DNA of 64,000 bases, from positions 25,276 to 89,275 of the forward strand of contig JAPYOS010000007.1 of NCBI GenBank assembly GCA_029938085.1, in the 5' to 3' direction. Shown here one piece after another: positions 20,570 through 28,561 of the stretch (the first letter of the stretch is position 1; every line of letters begins with the position of its first letter). Source of the DNA: Oceanospirillaceae bacterium. GTDB taxonomy: Bacteria; Pseudomonadota; Gammaproteobacteria; Pseudomonadales; Balneatricaceae. The position numbers and the translations under genes are program-made. Below the pieces are notes generated by a model. That model was not told the origin of the DNA, searched no databases, and saw only the letters and a program-made list of their open reading frames with translations.

Positions 20570-22600
20570 TTAACCGCGACGACGACGGCGTTTCTTTTCG
20601 CCACTTTCTGTGTCTACTTTAACTTCTTTGATGGCTGGCAAAGTCACCACTTTTTCCAACTCTGGAAAGGCATCAACCTTATTTGGAAATGCCATGGCAT
20701 CAATAAACAGCTGTTGGAAATCGGGTTCTACTGCGGTTTCTATTTTCTCTACACTACGTACCACTTGCTCAATTTCTGCCCGCGACTCTTCGTTAAGTAA
20801 GGCGATACGCGCTCCAGTGCCTGCCGCGTTACCGGCCGAGGATACCTCACCTAAAGCACAGTCTGGGATTAAGCCTAATACCATGGCATATTTTACGTCG
20901 ATGTGACTACCAAAGGCACCGGCAAATCGAATACGATCTACTTTGTCGACTTGCTGGTATTGCATTAGCAGCTTCACACCCGCGTACAAAGCGGCTTTAG
21001 CCAGCTGAATAGCACGAATGTCATTTTGCATAATCTTCACCGCACCACGAGTTTCTGTGGCGGGCATAATTTCGTAAGAATAGGTCCGTCCGTCGGCTTG
21101 AATACGCGGGTTAATGTCGGCCATCGCACCATCCACTACACCGTCCTGGTTAATGACGCCAGACAAGTACATTTCGGCCACAACTTCGATGATGCCAGAA
21201 CCACAAATGCCAGTAATACCTGATTTTTCCGTCGCTTCATCAAACCCGGCTTGATCCGACCACAACTCGCAGCCAATGACCTGAAACCGTGGTTCTAAGG
21301 TGACCGGATCTATACGAATACGTTCTATCGCGCCGGCTGCAGCACGCTGGCCCGAGCTAATTTGTGCGCCCTCAAAGGCTGGGCCTGTGGGGCTAGAGCA
21401 CGCCACTAAACGATGGCGATTGCCTAACACGATCTCGGCATTGGTACCTACGTCTACCAACAAGGTCATTTCATCATGGTTATAAGGTTGTTCGGCTAAT
21501 ATCATGCCCGCCGTATCGGCGCCCACATGGCCAGCAATACAGGGCAACAAATAGGCCCGCGCCTGAGGGTTTAGCGCAACATCTAGGTCGCGGGCTAAGG
21601 TATTAACGGCCATATCGGTAGCCAAAGCAAATGGTGCCCCACCCAGCTCTACCGGGTTAATACCCAATAACAAGTGATGCATAATAGGGTTAGCCACAAA
21701 GGTGATTTCTAATATATCGGTGGTTTCACACTGCACTTGTTTAACTAAGTCTTTAACCAGGCCGTTGAGTGCTTCACGCACCGCATGGGTCATGTCGACT
21801 TCACCACCCGGATTCATCATCACGTAAGACACGCGACTCATGAGGTCTTCGCCAAAACGAATTTGTGGATTCATGACGCCAGCACTGGCCACCACTTCAC
21901 CACTAGACAAATTACACAAATGTGCAGCAATAGTGGTAGAGCCAACGTCTACGGCAATACCAAACACGTTTTCTTTGAGACCCGGCCAAATGGCTACAAT
22001 TTGCTCACCCTGACGCACAGCCACCGTTAGCGCCCACTTTCCTTCTCGTAATATGGGTTGAATAGTCGCCAACAGTGCCACATCGTAACTGAGATCAAGC
22101 AATTGCCAATCGGCTTCTAGGGCATTTAACAACCGGCGCAGATCGCCTGACGGATCGTGCATGTCAGGCTCTTGCACTTCCACGTAGTACAAGCGAACCA
22201 AAGGATTGATGTCGATATCATGGTGTTCGGCATCCTTACGCACCATTTGATGATGCACTTGGCTCTCTGCGGGCACATCCACAACGATGTCGTTCAATAC
22301 CTTGGTATGGCAACTTAGTCGGCGTCCCGGTTTCAGCTCTCGGCGTTCGGCAAACTTAAGCTCCGGTGCGGTAATGGGTTCTAAGCTGTCCTTGCCAGAG
22401 GTAATACCAAACTTGGCAAATTCACCTTCGCTAACCAATATTTGACAGCGACCACAAATACCACGGGCGCCACACACCGAATCGATATCCACATTGAGAT
22501 AACGTGCCGCTTGTAACAACGGCGTCCCCACAGGGAAACGACCGCGCTTGCCGGAGGGTGTAAAAACGACTAAAGCATCATCGGTATGTGTTTGACTCAT
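20570..22600 (-). CDS. Corrinoid-activating ferredoxin/ASKHA protein (RACo/DUF4445)
   Basis: A 676-residue protein whose N-terminal [2Fe-2S] ferredoxin domain has Cys43, Cys49, Cys52 and Cys97. A linker leads to an ASKHA-type ATPase domain (IAVDVGSTTIAAHL, LLVDVGTNAEIVLG, GAFGSHID). This is the architecture of RACo, which uses ATP to drive reduction of inactive Co(II) corrinoid proteins to Co(I). Its client should be the corrinoid protein encoded at 25578-26276. The C-terminus ends in an unusual run, EKKRRRRRG. A terminator-like hairpin lies between this gene and the methyltransferase upstream, so expression may be uneven or partly independent. Confidence 0.92.
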   Translation of the reverse strand: MSQTHTDDALVVFTPSGKRGRFPVGTPLLQAARYLNVDIDSVCGARGICGRCQILVSEGEFAKFGITSGKDSLEPITAPELKFAERRELKPGRRLSCHTKVLNDIVVDVPAESQVHHQMVRKDAEHHDIDINPLVRLYYVEVQEPDMHDPSGDLRRLLNALEADWQLLDLSYDVALLATIQPILREGKWALTVAVRQGEQIVAIWPGLKENVFGIAVDVGSTTIAAHLCNLSSGEVVASAGVMNPQIRFGEDLMSRVSYVMMNPGGEVDMTHAVREALNGLVKDLVKQVQCETTDILEITFVANPIMHHLLLGINPVELGGAPFALATDMAVNTLARDLDVALNPQARAYLLPCIAGHVGADTAGMILAEQPYNHDEMTLLVDVGTNAEIVLGNRHRLVACSSPTGPAFEGAQISSGQRAAAGAIERIRIDPVTLEPRFQVIGCELWSDQAGFDEATEKSGITGICGSGIIEVVAEMYLSGVINQDGVVDGAMADINPRIQADGRTYSYEIMPATETRGAVKIMQNDIRAIQLAKAALYAGVKLLMQYQQVDKVDRIRFAGAFGSHIDVKYAMVLGLIPDCALGEVSSAGNAAGTGARIALLNEESRAEIEQVVRSVEKIETAVEPDFQQLFIDAMAFPNKVDAFPELEKVVTLPAIKEVKVDTESGEKKRRRRRG

Positions 22601-22636
22601 AGGGCCATCTCAATATTGTCTGTGGTTGAATTAGAT

Positions 22637-22664
22637 AAAAAAGGAGCCGTTAGGCCCCTTTTTT
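22637..22664 (-). terminator. Terminator-like hairpin between methyltransferase and activator genes
   Basis: AAAAAAGGAGCC-GTTA-GGCCCCTTTTTT forms a strong stem with a T run in either direction. On the coding strand it follows the methyltransferase stop and precedes the activator start by about 36 bp. It may reduce read-through rather than stop it. Confidence 0.75.
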
Positions 22665-22685
22665 GTTCGTTCAATTTTGTCTAGC

Positions 22686-23582
22686 TTATGCGCTACGACG
22701 ACGGCCACCAGTACGGCCACCACGTCCAGGGGCAGCAGCTGGGTCACGATACGCTTTGATCCAGTTCTTACATTCTGGATCATGTCCCATCATTAGGTTG
22801 CCACCACGCACACCCAGCATTACTTCATCGTGCATCGGGTTGATAATAGCAGAGGTCATGCCAGAGGCAATAGCACACGCGATAAAGGCACAGTTTACGC
22901 CGTTACGGTTAGGTAAACCAAAGCTAAAGTTAGATGCACCACAAGTGGTGTTCACTTTAAGCTCTGTGCGCAAGCGATGTACAAATTCCATCACTTGGCG
23001 GCCAGAGGTATTGATAGCGCCAACAGGCATTACCAAAGGATCTACCACTACGTCGCAAGCTGGAATGCCGTAATCTGCAGCTCGTTCAACAATCTTCTTA
23101 GCTACTTCAAAACGCACGTTAATGTCTTGCGAGATACCGGTTTCATCGTTAGAGATGGCAACCACGGCCGCGCCGTATTTTTTCACTAACGGCAATACCC
23201 GATCCAATGACTCGTCTTCGCCGGTGACCGAGTTTAAAAGTGCTTTACCTTTGTAAACAGCAAGGCCTGCTTCTAGTGCTTCGATGATAGAAGAGTCAAT
23301 ACATAAAGGCACGTCTACTAATTTTTGTACCAACTGAATGGTTTTAGCCAAAATTGCTGGCTCGTCCGCTAAAGGGATGCCGGCATTGATGTCCAAAATA
23401 GTCGCACCCGCTGCAACCTGTGCCAAAGCATCAGCTTCTACACGGCTAAAGTCGCCATTTTTCATTTCTTCGGCGAGTAACTTACGGCCGGTAGGGTTAA
23501 TGCGTTCGCCGATGACGGCAAACGGGCGATCAAAGCCAATGACAACTTCTTGGGTAGCGGAGCTGATGATAGTATCAGTCAT
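22686..23582 (-). CDS. Methyltetrahydrofolate:corrinoid methyltransferase (pterin-binding)
   Basis: A 298-residue barrel of the pterin-binding (dihydropteroate synthase-like) family. The signature FAVIGERINPTGRK opens the fold; TILDINAG and CGASNFSFGLPNRNGVN are the pterin-site motifs shared with MetH, AcsE and MtgA-type enzymes. It should move a methyl group between a corrinoid protein and tetrahydrofolate. The C-terminus carries an Arg/Gly tail (five Arg in the last fourteen residues) that is not part of the barrel. It lies 68 bp after the MetF-like gene. It could instead serve a split methionine synthase, which uses the same domain. Confidence 0.88.
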   Translation of the reverse strand: MTDTIISSATQEVVIGFDRPFAVIGERINPTGRKLLAEEMKNGDFSRVEADALAQVAAGATILDINAGIPLADEPAILAKTIQLVQKLVDVPLCIDSSIIEALEAGLAVYKGKALLNSVTGEDESLDRVLPLVKKYGAAVVAISNDETGISQDINVRFEVAKKIVERAADYGIPACDVVVDPLVMPVGAINTSGRQVMEFVHRLRTELKVNTTCGASNFSFGLPNRNGVNCAFIACAIASGMTSAIINPMHDEVMLGVRGGNLMMGHDPECKNWIKAYRDPAAAPGRGGRTGGRRRSA

Positions 23583-23650
23583 GGGTGTTTCCTGCTTTAA
23601 GGTCTAATAAAGACTAGTTGCCTAGCCCAAAACATAAAATGTGAGTTTGT

Positions 23651-24592
23651 TTACGGCTTAACGGTAAAACTTTTACCGCTTAACTCAAATTGGCCATCTT
23701 GCACTTGATACATCCACGCGGCCGACTTCTTTAAGCCACCTAGTGGATACAGGTGGCACTGATGAATCAAACAATCGGGATCGTTATGCATACCGGTCAC
23801 CAAGTCGCGCATCAGCTGGCTCGGCTCCGATGACGGGGCGTTAACATATTTGCCTAAAAATGAGTCCTTAAGGCCTAATTTTACCATATTCATAGGACTA
23901 CGCGTTAAGAAGCGTACCGACGCACCCACACCACAATGGGCCGCATGGCGCATCAGCGTTTTAATGGTAGCTAGACCTGGTACACCAATATGAATCGGTA
24001 GCTCGTTGCCAGCAGCACGTATAGCGCGTTCCCACTCAAAAATAGGCTCTGCTTCAAACACAAACTGAGTGGCTAAGTACAAGCTCATGTCAGTTTGTTT
24101 AGCGAAGTCGTTCTTCTCTTTAATAGCTAAAGCACAGTCAGCAGGACTGATGTCTGGGCTGCCTTCTGGGTGCCCCGCTAAACCCATTTTTAAAATGCCG
24201 TACTTCTCAAACAACCCAGTTTGCAGCACTTCCATGGAAGACCCAAAGTCGCCCACCGGTGTAGTTACACCACCACCAATTAGCAAACCTTCTGTTACGC
24301 CAGTTTCACCTTGTAACGACGCCAAGTTTTCTTCTAGAAACTTAGCCGAAGGGATCGACCGTGCAGCAAAGTGCGGCACTGGGTTAAACCCTTCGTTTTT
24401 AAGACGGCGTACTGTTGCCACGGTATCTGCAAAATCAGAACCTGGTAAAAAAGTAACGTATACGGTACAACCCGGACGCAACAGTTCGCTAAAATCAGCC
24501 ACTTTAGCAGCGCCACCAGGGGTCACTTCTACAGTGGTTTTTTGCATCAAGTCGATAATGGCTTGTTTTTCTGCAACGGCATTTAGTGCCAT
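23651..24592 (-). CDS. Methylenetetrahydrofolate reductase-like protein
   Basis: A 313-residue protein of the MetF fold: YVTFLPGSDFADTVATVRRLKNEGFNPVPHFAARSI is the family's start (cited here only as its region, residues about 42-78), with later GLAGHPEGSP and THFVFEAEP-like TQFVFEAEP motifs. In a corrinoid C1 pathway it would oxidise methyl-THF to methylene-THF. Start 24592 (MALNAVAEKQ) has GGAGAAG upstream; a longer frame to 24640 lacks one. It is the MetF-like form found in methylamine/betaine gene clusters, not the usual biosynthetic metF neighbourhood. Confidence 0.85.
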   Translation of the reverse strand: MALNAVAEKQAIIDLMQKTTVEVTPGGAAKVADFSELLRPGCTVYVTFLPGSDFADTVATVRRLKNEGFNPVPHFAARSIPSAKFLEENLASLQGETGVTEGLLIGGGVTTPVGDFGSSMEVLQTGLFEKYGILKMGLAGHPEGSPDISPADCALAIKEKNDFAKQTDMSLYLATQFVFEAEPIFEWERAIRAAGNELPIHIGVPGLATIKTLMRHAAHCGVGASVRFLTRSPMNMVKLGLKDSFLGKYVNAPSSEPSQLMRDLVTGMHNDPDCLIHQCHLYPLGGLKKSAAWMYQVQDGQFELSGKSFTVKP

Positions 24593-24644
24593 GGGTACTT
24601 CTCCAAAAAAGAAAATAACAACGGTCTTGCAACCAGTCACTCAG

Positions 24645-24944
24645 TTATTTATCAGCAATGCCGCCAGCCGCCACTAATACGGCTAAGCGTTCATCGGTGT
24701 AATCTGTTTGTATTTGGGCAATCGTGGCGTCTAGCACGGCTTCCAAGTCGTCGCCACAGGTCGTGGTATCACGACGCCATTCCGACAAATACCCATCACT
24801 GCCGTAAAGGCCCGCTCTCATAGCGGCTTTATCTACGGCTTTTTCAAACCGTTCTTCAAGGGGCCGCTTGGCACTCTTACGGCCTTGTTTGACGATTACT
24901 TGGGCGGGAATGTCACGCCACATGACAATGATTAAGTTGGCCAT
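24645..24944 (-). CDS. Small 'virulence factor' family protein
   Basis: A 99-residue soluble protein (MANLIIVMWRDIPAQVIVKQGR...) of the small Pfam family labelled Virulence_fact; the label is historical and implies no virulence. Members are recurrently found beside DUF1638, MetF-like and corrinoid genes, so a role in the C1 module is likely but unknown. It overlaps the DUF1638 stop by 13 bp, indicating coupling. Confidence 0.75.
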   Translation of the reverse strand: MANLIIVMWRDIPAQVIVKQGRKSAKRPLEERFEKAVDKAAMRAGLYGSDGYLSEWRRDTTTCGDDLEAVLDATIAQIQTDYTDERLAVLVAAGGIADK

Positions 24945-25558
24945 TTAATTACCTGCTCTGTGTAATTGCTATAATGCGCGCTCAGTTCTTGGGCCATCTG
25001 GCCGTACCCTGTTTCAACACGTTCATATTCCAAACCTAGCTTATCAGCCGCCGCCTCAGCAAAATGATCTAGCTTTCGGTTCGGGTCTTGCACTAGGTAT
25101 ACCAGTTTTTTATAGTGCGCAAACATCAACTCAATGAGTTTTGGGTGTTTGTTCAAACCCATGCCTTCCATGATGAGCTGTTCAAAATGTTTGGCCAGGT
25201 AATCCGTTAGATAAAACGTACCTAACTCCTGCTCCGCCATGGCAGCGAAATTGTCGCTACCACTAAAAAATTCGTAACAGTGGGCGCCAGACAAACGTTG
25301 AATACCGTACTTATCCAGCACTTTGTCCAGCCGTCCACCGGTACCACAATCCCCAAACGCTGCAAATACATGATCGTAATCTGCGGCATACGCCTGCAAG
25401 CGTTTTTCAACGGCCGCAGGAATCTGATCCGGCCGATTATGTAACTCGGCTGGGATTTGAGTGACTTTTAAATGTTGCCAGCCGTTACTCTTAGCGACAG
25501 CCATGACTTCACGAGCAATGGCGCCGCAAGTAATAATAAGCAGGCTGGCTGGTTGCAT
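24932..25558 (-). CDS. DUF1638 protein
   Basis: A 208-residue protein of the DUF1638 family. It opens with LLIITCGAIAREVMAV and has a second Cys in FGDCGTGGRLD; further conserved positions include HCYEFF. The paired Cys motifs suggest metal or cofactor binding, which is inference. The family is repeatedly linked to corrinoid methyltransferase systems. Spacing of 19 bp from the corrinoid protein gene and overlap with the next gene put it in one operon. Confidence 0.85.
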   Translation of the reverse strand: MQPASLLIITCGAIAREVMAVAKSNGWQHLKVTQIPAELHNRPDQIPAAVEKRLQAYAADYDHVFAAFGDCGTGGRLDKVLDKYGIQRLSGAHCYEFFSGSDNFAAMAEQELGTFYLTDYLAKHFEQLIMEGMGLNKHPKLIELMFAHYKKLVYLVQDPNRKLDHFAEAAADKLGLEYERVETGYGQMAQELSAHYSNYTEQVIKWPT

Positions 25559-25577
25559 GGGTTACCCCACCAAGGCC

Positions 25578-26276
25578 TTAGGCTGCGCGTTTTTCAGCGA
25601 TAAACTTCTTCGCTGTTTCTACGGCTACGGCCGCATCACGACAATAGGCGTCTGCGCCTACGGCATCACCGAATTCTTCGTTAAGTGGCGCACCGCCAAC
25701 CAACACGATGAAATCATCGCGAATACCCTGCTCTTTAAGGGTGTCGATGACTACTTTCATGTAAGGCATGGTGGTGGTCAATAACGCAGACATACCCAAA
25801 ATATCGGGTTTGTGTTCTTCAAGCGCTTCAAGGTATTTTTCTACGGGGCAGTTAATGCCTAGGTCGATCACCTCAAAACCGGCGCCTTCCCACATCATGG
25901 CCACTAGATTTTTGCCGATATCGTGAATGTCGCCTTTAACAGTACCGATCACGGCTTTACCCACGGGTTCAGCGCCTGTTTCGGCAAGTAATGGGCGTAG
26001 AATTGACATGCCCGCTTTCATCGCGTTAGCGGCCATCAACACTTCTGGCACAAACAAAATACCGTCACGGAAGTCAACACCTACAATGGTCATGCCCGCT
26101 ACTAACGCGTCGTTGAGAACTCGACTAGGCGACCAACCACGGCTTAATAATATGTTAGTACCTTCAGCTATCTCTTCTTCCATACCGTCATAAAGATCAT
26201 CGTGCATTTGCTCACTAAGCTCTTCGTCATTAAGGCTATTGAGGTCGAGGTCTTCTTCGTACTGATCATCGGACAT
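25578..26276 (-). CDS. Corrinoid (cobalamin-binding) methyl-carrier protein
   Basis: A 232-residue protein with a helical cap domain (about 40-95) and a B12-binding Rossmann domain. The cobalt-ligating His118 lies in KGDIHDIGKNLV (DxHxxG), with GMSALLTTTMPYM and LVGGAPLNEEFG completing the signature. It carries methyl groups on cobalt, as MtbC/MttC and the MetH B12 domain do. The first 38 residues are strikingly acidic (17 Asp/Glu, no Lys/Arg), an extension not needed for the fold. Start 26276 has AGGAG upstream. It leads the operon, transcribed away from folD. Confidence 0.93.
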   Translation of the reverse strand: MSDDQYEEDLDLNSLNDEELSEQMHDDLYDGMEEEIAEGTNILLSRGWSPSRVLNDALVAGMTIVGVDFRDGILFVPEVLMAANAMKAGMSILRPLLAETGAEPVGKAVIGTVKGDIHDIGKNLVAMMWEGAGFEVIDLGINCPVEKYLEALEEHKPDILGMSALLTTTMPYMKVVIDTLKEQGIRDDFIVLVGGAPLNEEFGDAVGADAYCRDAAVAVETAKKFIAEKRAA

Positions 26277-26411
26277 TAGGTACCACTCCTGCAGGAAAAT
26301 AACAGCCTCGTATTGACGATTCAACACATGGCGATGTAATGGCCGCTAGATTATCTAGGATGACCATTTTGAGCTAACTCGACTACGACAATGCATTATC
26401 GAAACGCGACC

Positions 26412-26448
26412 CATGCCGAAATTGTGGACGACTTGAGAGGACGGCATG
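26412..26448. promoter_or_regulatory. Inverted repeat between corrinoid operon and folD
   Basis: CATGCCG at 26412-26418 is matched by CGGCATG at 26442-26448 with 23 bases between. It lies about 140 bp upstream of the corrinoid protein start and 220 bp upstream of folD, a position suited to a regulator of the divergent operon. The GbdR-like regulator is a candidate; this is inference. The rest of the 393-bp gap (26277-26669) shows no gene or RNA that I recognise. Confidence 0.35.
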
Positions 26449-26492
26449 ATAGCATGAGCAAACCCTTGTGTTACTTGAGTTTTATCCATGGC

Positions 26493-26511
26493 ACCTGAAT
26501 CAAATTCAGGT
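26493..26511. promoter_or_regulatory. Short perfect palindrome upstream of folD
   Basis: ACCTGAAT-CAA-ATTCAGGT is a perfect 8-bp inverted repeat. It is not followed by a T run on either strand, so a protein-binding site is more likely than a terminator. No regulator can be assigned. Confidence 0.35.
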
Positions 26512-26669
26512 AAATAATTTACCAAAGTGGCCCTTCAGGCCTCTAATCTGGCGCATACACGCTAACAAGCGTATAAAAATTAAGCTAAAATGCACCTCGA
26601 ATTTGTCAGCCAGCATTTGAGCAACCTTCAAACCGGCTGTTTTTACCCACCAACATGAGTTATCCCATC

Positions 26670-27551
26670 ATGGCACACCTTATTGACGGCAAGCAGTTCG
26701 CTGCTAAATTACGTGAAAAAATGACCGGTCAAATCGCTTCTATGAAAGCAGACCACAACATCGTCCCCGGCCTGGCGGTTGTGCTAGTGGGCGAAGACCC
26801 AGCTAGCCAAGTGTACGTGCGCAGCAAAGGCAAACAAGCCAAAGAATGTGGCATCACCTCTATTGAGCACAAGCTAGAAGACACGACTACTGAAGAGTTC
26901 TTGCTTAACCTTATTAACGACATGAACAACGACCCTGCCATCAATGGCATTTTGGTTCAATTACCGTTACCCAAGCACATTGATTCTGCCAAGGTACTAG
27001 AAACCATTAACCCTGCTAAAGACGTAGACGGCTTTCACCCAATTAACGTTGGCATGTTAGCGACTGGCGGCGAAGGTATGATCCCTTGCACCCCACTTGG
27101 TAGCCTAATGATGTTACAAGACTACCATGGTGACCTTACCGGCATGAACGCCGTAGTCGTTGGCCGCTCTAACATCGTTGGCAAGCCAATGTTCAACTTA
27201 TTGCTACAACAAAGCTGCACCGTCACTGTGGCTCACTCACGCACCAAGAACATTGAAGCCGTAGTGCGTGATGCTGACATCGTGGTAGCCGCAGTAGGTG
27301 TTCCTGAGCTGGTTAAAGGCTCTTGGATTAAGCCCGGCGCTACTGTAATCGACGTAGGTATCAACCGCATCGAAACACCAGAAGGCAAAACCAAGCTGGT
27401 TGGTGACGTACATTTTGAAAGTGCCGAAAAAGTAGCTGGGGCAATCACTCCAGTTCCTGGTGGTGTTGGCCCAATGACTATTGCATGTTTGTTATATAAC
27501 ACAATGGTTGCCACTTGCCGTCATAACAGCGTTGAGCTTCCTGCTGCTTAA
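26670..27551 (+). CDS. folD: Methylenetetrahydrofolate dehydrogenase/cyclohydrolase
   Basis: Interconverts methylene-THF, methenyl-THF and formyl-THF with NADP. The protein shows [20 protein letters not shown], the active-site Lys in this YxxxK stretch, and the NADP loop [12 protein letters not shown], ending with PGGVGPMT. It has 293 residues if started at MAHLIDGK (26670), which aligns with the family; ATG 26655 would add five residues and neither has a clear ribosome site. It diverges from the corrinoid C1 operon, so it could carry its methylene-THF on to formyl-THF. Confidence 0.95.
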   Translation: MAHLIDGKQFAAKLREKMTGQIASMKADHNIVPGLAVVLVGEDPASQVYVRSKGKQAKECGITSIEHKLEDTTTEEFLLNLINDMNNDPAINGILVQLPLPKHIDSAKVLETINPAKDVDGFHPINVGMLATGGEGMIPCTPLGSLMMLQDYHGDLTGMNAVVVGRSNIVGKPMFNLLLQQSCTVTVAHSRTKNIEAVVRDADIVVAAVGVPELVKGSWIKPGATVIDVGINRIETPEGKTKLVGDVHFESAEKVAGAITPVPGGVGPMTIACLLYNTMVATCRHNSVELPAA

Positions 27552-27569
27552 TTGCCGCACCTCATCGTC

Positions 27570-27597
27570 AAAAAAGGCCTCTAGTGAGGCCTTTTTT
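27570..27597. terminator. Bidirectional terminator after folD
   Basis: AAAAAAGGCCTC-TAGT-GAGGCCTTTTTT, a near-perfect stem with A and T runs on opposite sides. It serves folD on the forward strand and the convergent DNA glycosylase gene on the reverse strand. Confidence 0.92.
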
Positions 27598-27617
27598 ATT
27601 GCTTACTGCATTATTAT

Positions 27618-28307
27618 TTATGCTCGCGTGTAATTCTCGCCCACAGAACAGGCACAAATACGGCTCAAGCGATTGTAAGAAAACCCAGTTTCATCCTGCC
27701 ATTGGTTAAAACAATCCTGCACCTTACCAACATCACTTTTATTAGAAGGCTGATTAGCAATGTCCAAGCCTACACCCTGCAAACACACCACCACGTCACT
27801 AGTGAGCATATAGGCATCCATACCCATAGAACGTAACATGCGTGGCCCACTCATACCGCCAAGCCGGCTACCGGCCTGTTTCAAGTGCCGATAAAGCCCC
27901 ACAAGATCGCGTTTAGACCACTGCTGTAAAAACGCCGCATAGCTCCCGTGTAAACGACTTTTCTCCACAATGTAGTCGGCATTATGAGGCACAGTCATTA
28001 TCTTTTGTAAGTTACGGACGATGCGCATATCCTTAGCAAATCCTTCTAACTGCTCAGGACTCAGCAAAATCATTTTTTCGGGATCAAAACCAAAAAACAC
28101 AGATTCAAAGTCTGGCCATTTGTGGTCAATAACACGCCATACAAATCCGGCCTGAAACACCACCTTAGTCATCATAGCCAAAAAACGGTCATCCGTTTGC
28201 TCAAGGAAACGTGGCGCAGACAAAGGCTCAGAGATTAAAGCATCAAGGCCTTGCTCACCGTTCTTTCGCGCTAACGCTCGATCGAGAATAGGTTGGAATT
28301 TTGGCAT
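27618..28307 (-). CDS. DNA-3-methyladenine glycosylase I family protein
   Basis: A 229-residue protein with the Tag-family features VVFQAGFVWRVIDHKWPDFESVFFGFDP and YRHLKQAGSRLGGMSGPRMLRSMGMDAYML-type region (residues about 130-165). It probably removes alkylated adenine from DNA. The sequence is divergent: the N-terminal zinc-site Cys seen in E. coli Tag is not apparent, so the substrate is uncertain. It stands alone between two bidirectional terminators. Confidence 0.72.
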   Translation of the reverse strand: MPKFQPILDRALARKNGEQGLDALISEPLSAPRFLEQTDDRFLAMMTKVVFQAGFVWRVIDHKWPDFESVFFGFDPEKMILLSPEQLEGFAKDMRIVRNLQKIMTVPHNADYIVEKSRLHGSYAAFLQQWSKRDLVGLYRHLKQAGSRLGGMSGPRMLRSMGMDAYMLTSDVVVCLQGVGLDIANQPSNKSDVGKVQDCFNQWQDETGFSYNRLSRICACSVGENYTRA

Positions 28308-28334
28308 TATAACTGTCTCTTTGATTAATCATAG

Positions 28335-28515
28335 GCTCTCCCGTCATTCCGGCGTAGACTCACCCGTCACTCCGGCGTAGGCCGGAATCTTAGCGGGGTT
28401 CCTGAGATCCTGACCTTCGTCAGGATGGCGTTTTGGAAGTCAGGATGACGGGGCTGGGCTTAGTTCAGGATGAATTGTGCTTGCTGTCAAGCATAGGATG
28501 ACGCCCAGCCGTCAG
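28335..28515. repeat. REP/BIME-like intergenic palindromic repeats
   Basis: Several imperfect palindromic units such as CCCGTCATTCCGGCGTAG and GTCACTCCGGCGTAGGCCGG, with inverse copies CAGGATGACGGG and AGGATGACGCCC, fill the gap between two convergently read genes. This is the look of repetitive extragenic palindromes bounded by GTCATCC-type ends. They encode nothing visible and are probably multi-copy in the genome. Confidence 0.65.
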
Positions 28516-28518
28516 GCA

Positions 28519-28547
28519 CAAAAAAGGCCTCAACAGAGGCCTTTTTT
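28519..28547. terminator. Bidirectional terminator after glyA
   Basis: AAAAAAGGCCTC-AACA-GAGGCCTTTTTT closes the reverse-strand glyA transcript 15 bp after its stop. Its stem is the same as that of the terminator after folD, with only the loop changed. Confidence 0.92.
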
Positions 28548-28561
28548 AATACTTACGCTGT

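Noticed and set aside
26277..26669. tRNA gene or riboswitch upstream of folD
   Set aside because: tRNA genes often lie near folD in relatives, but no cloverleaf or cobalamin-riboswitch core could be recognised.
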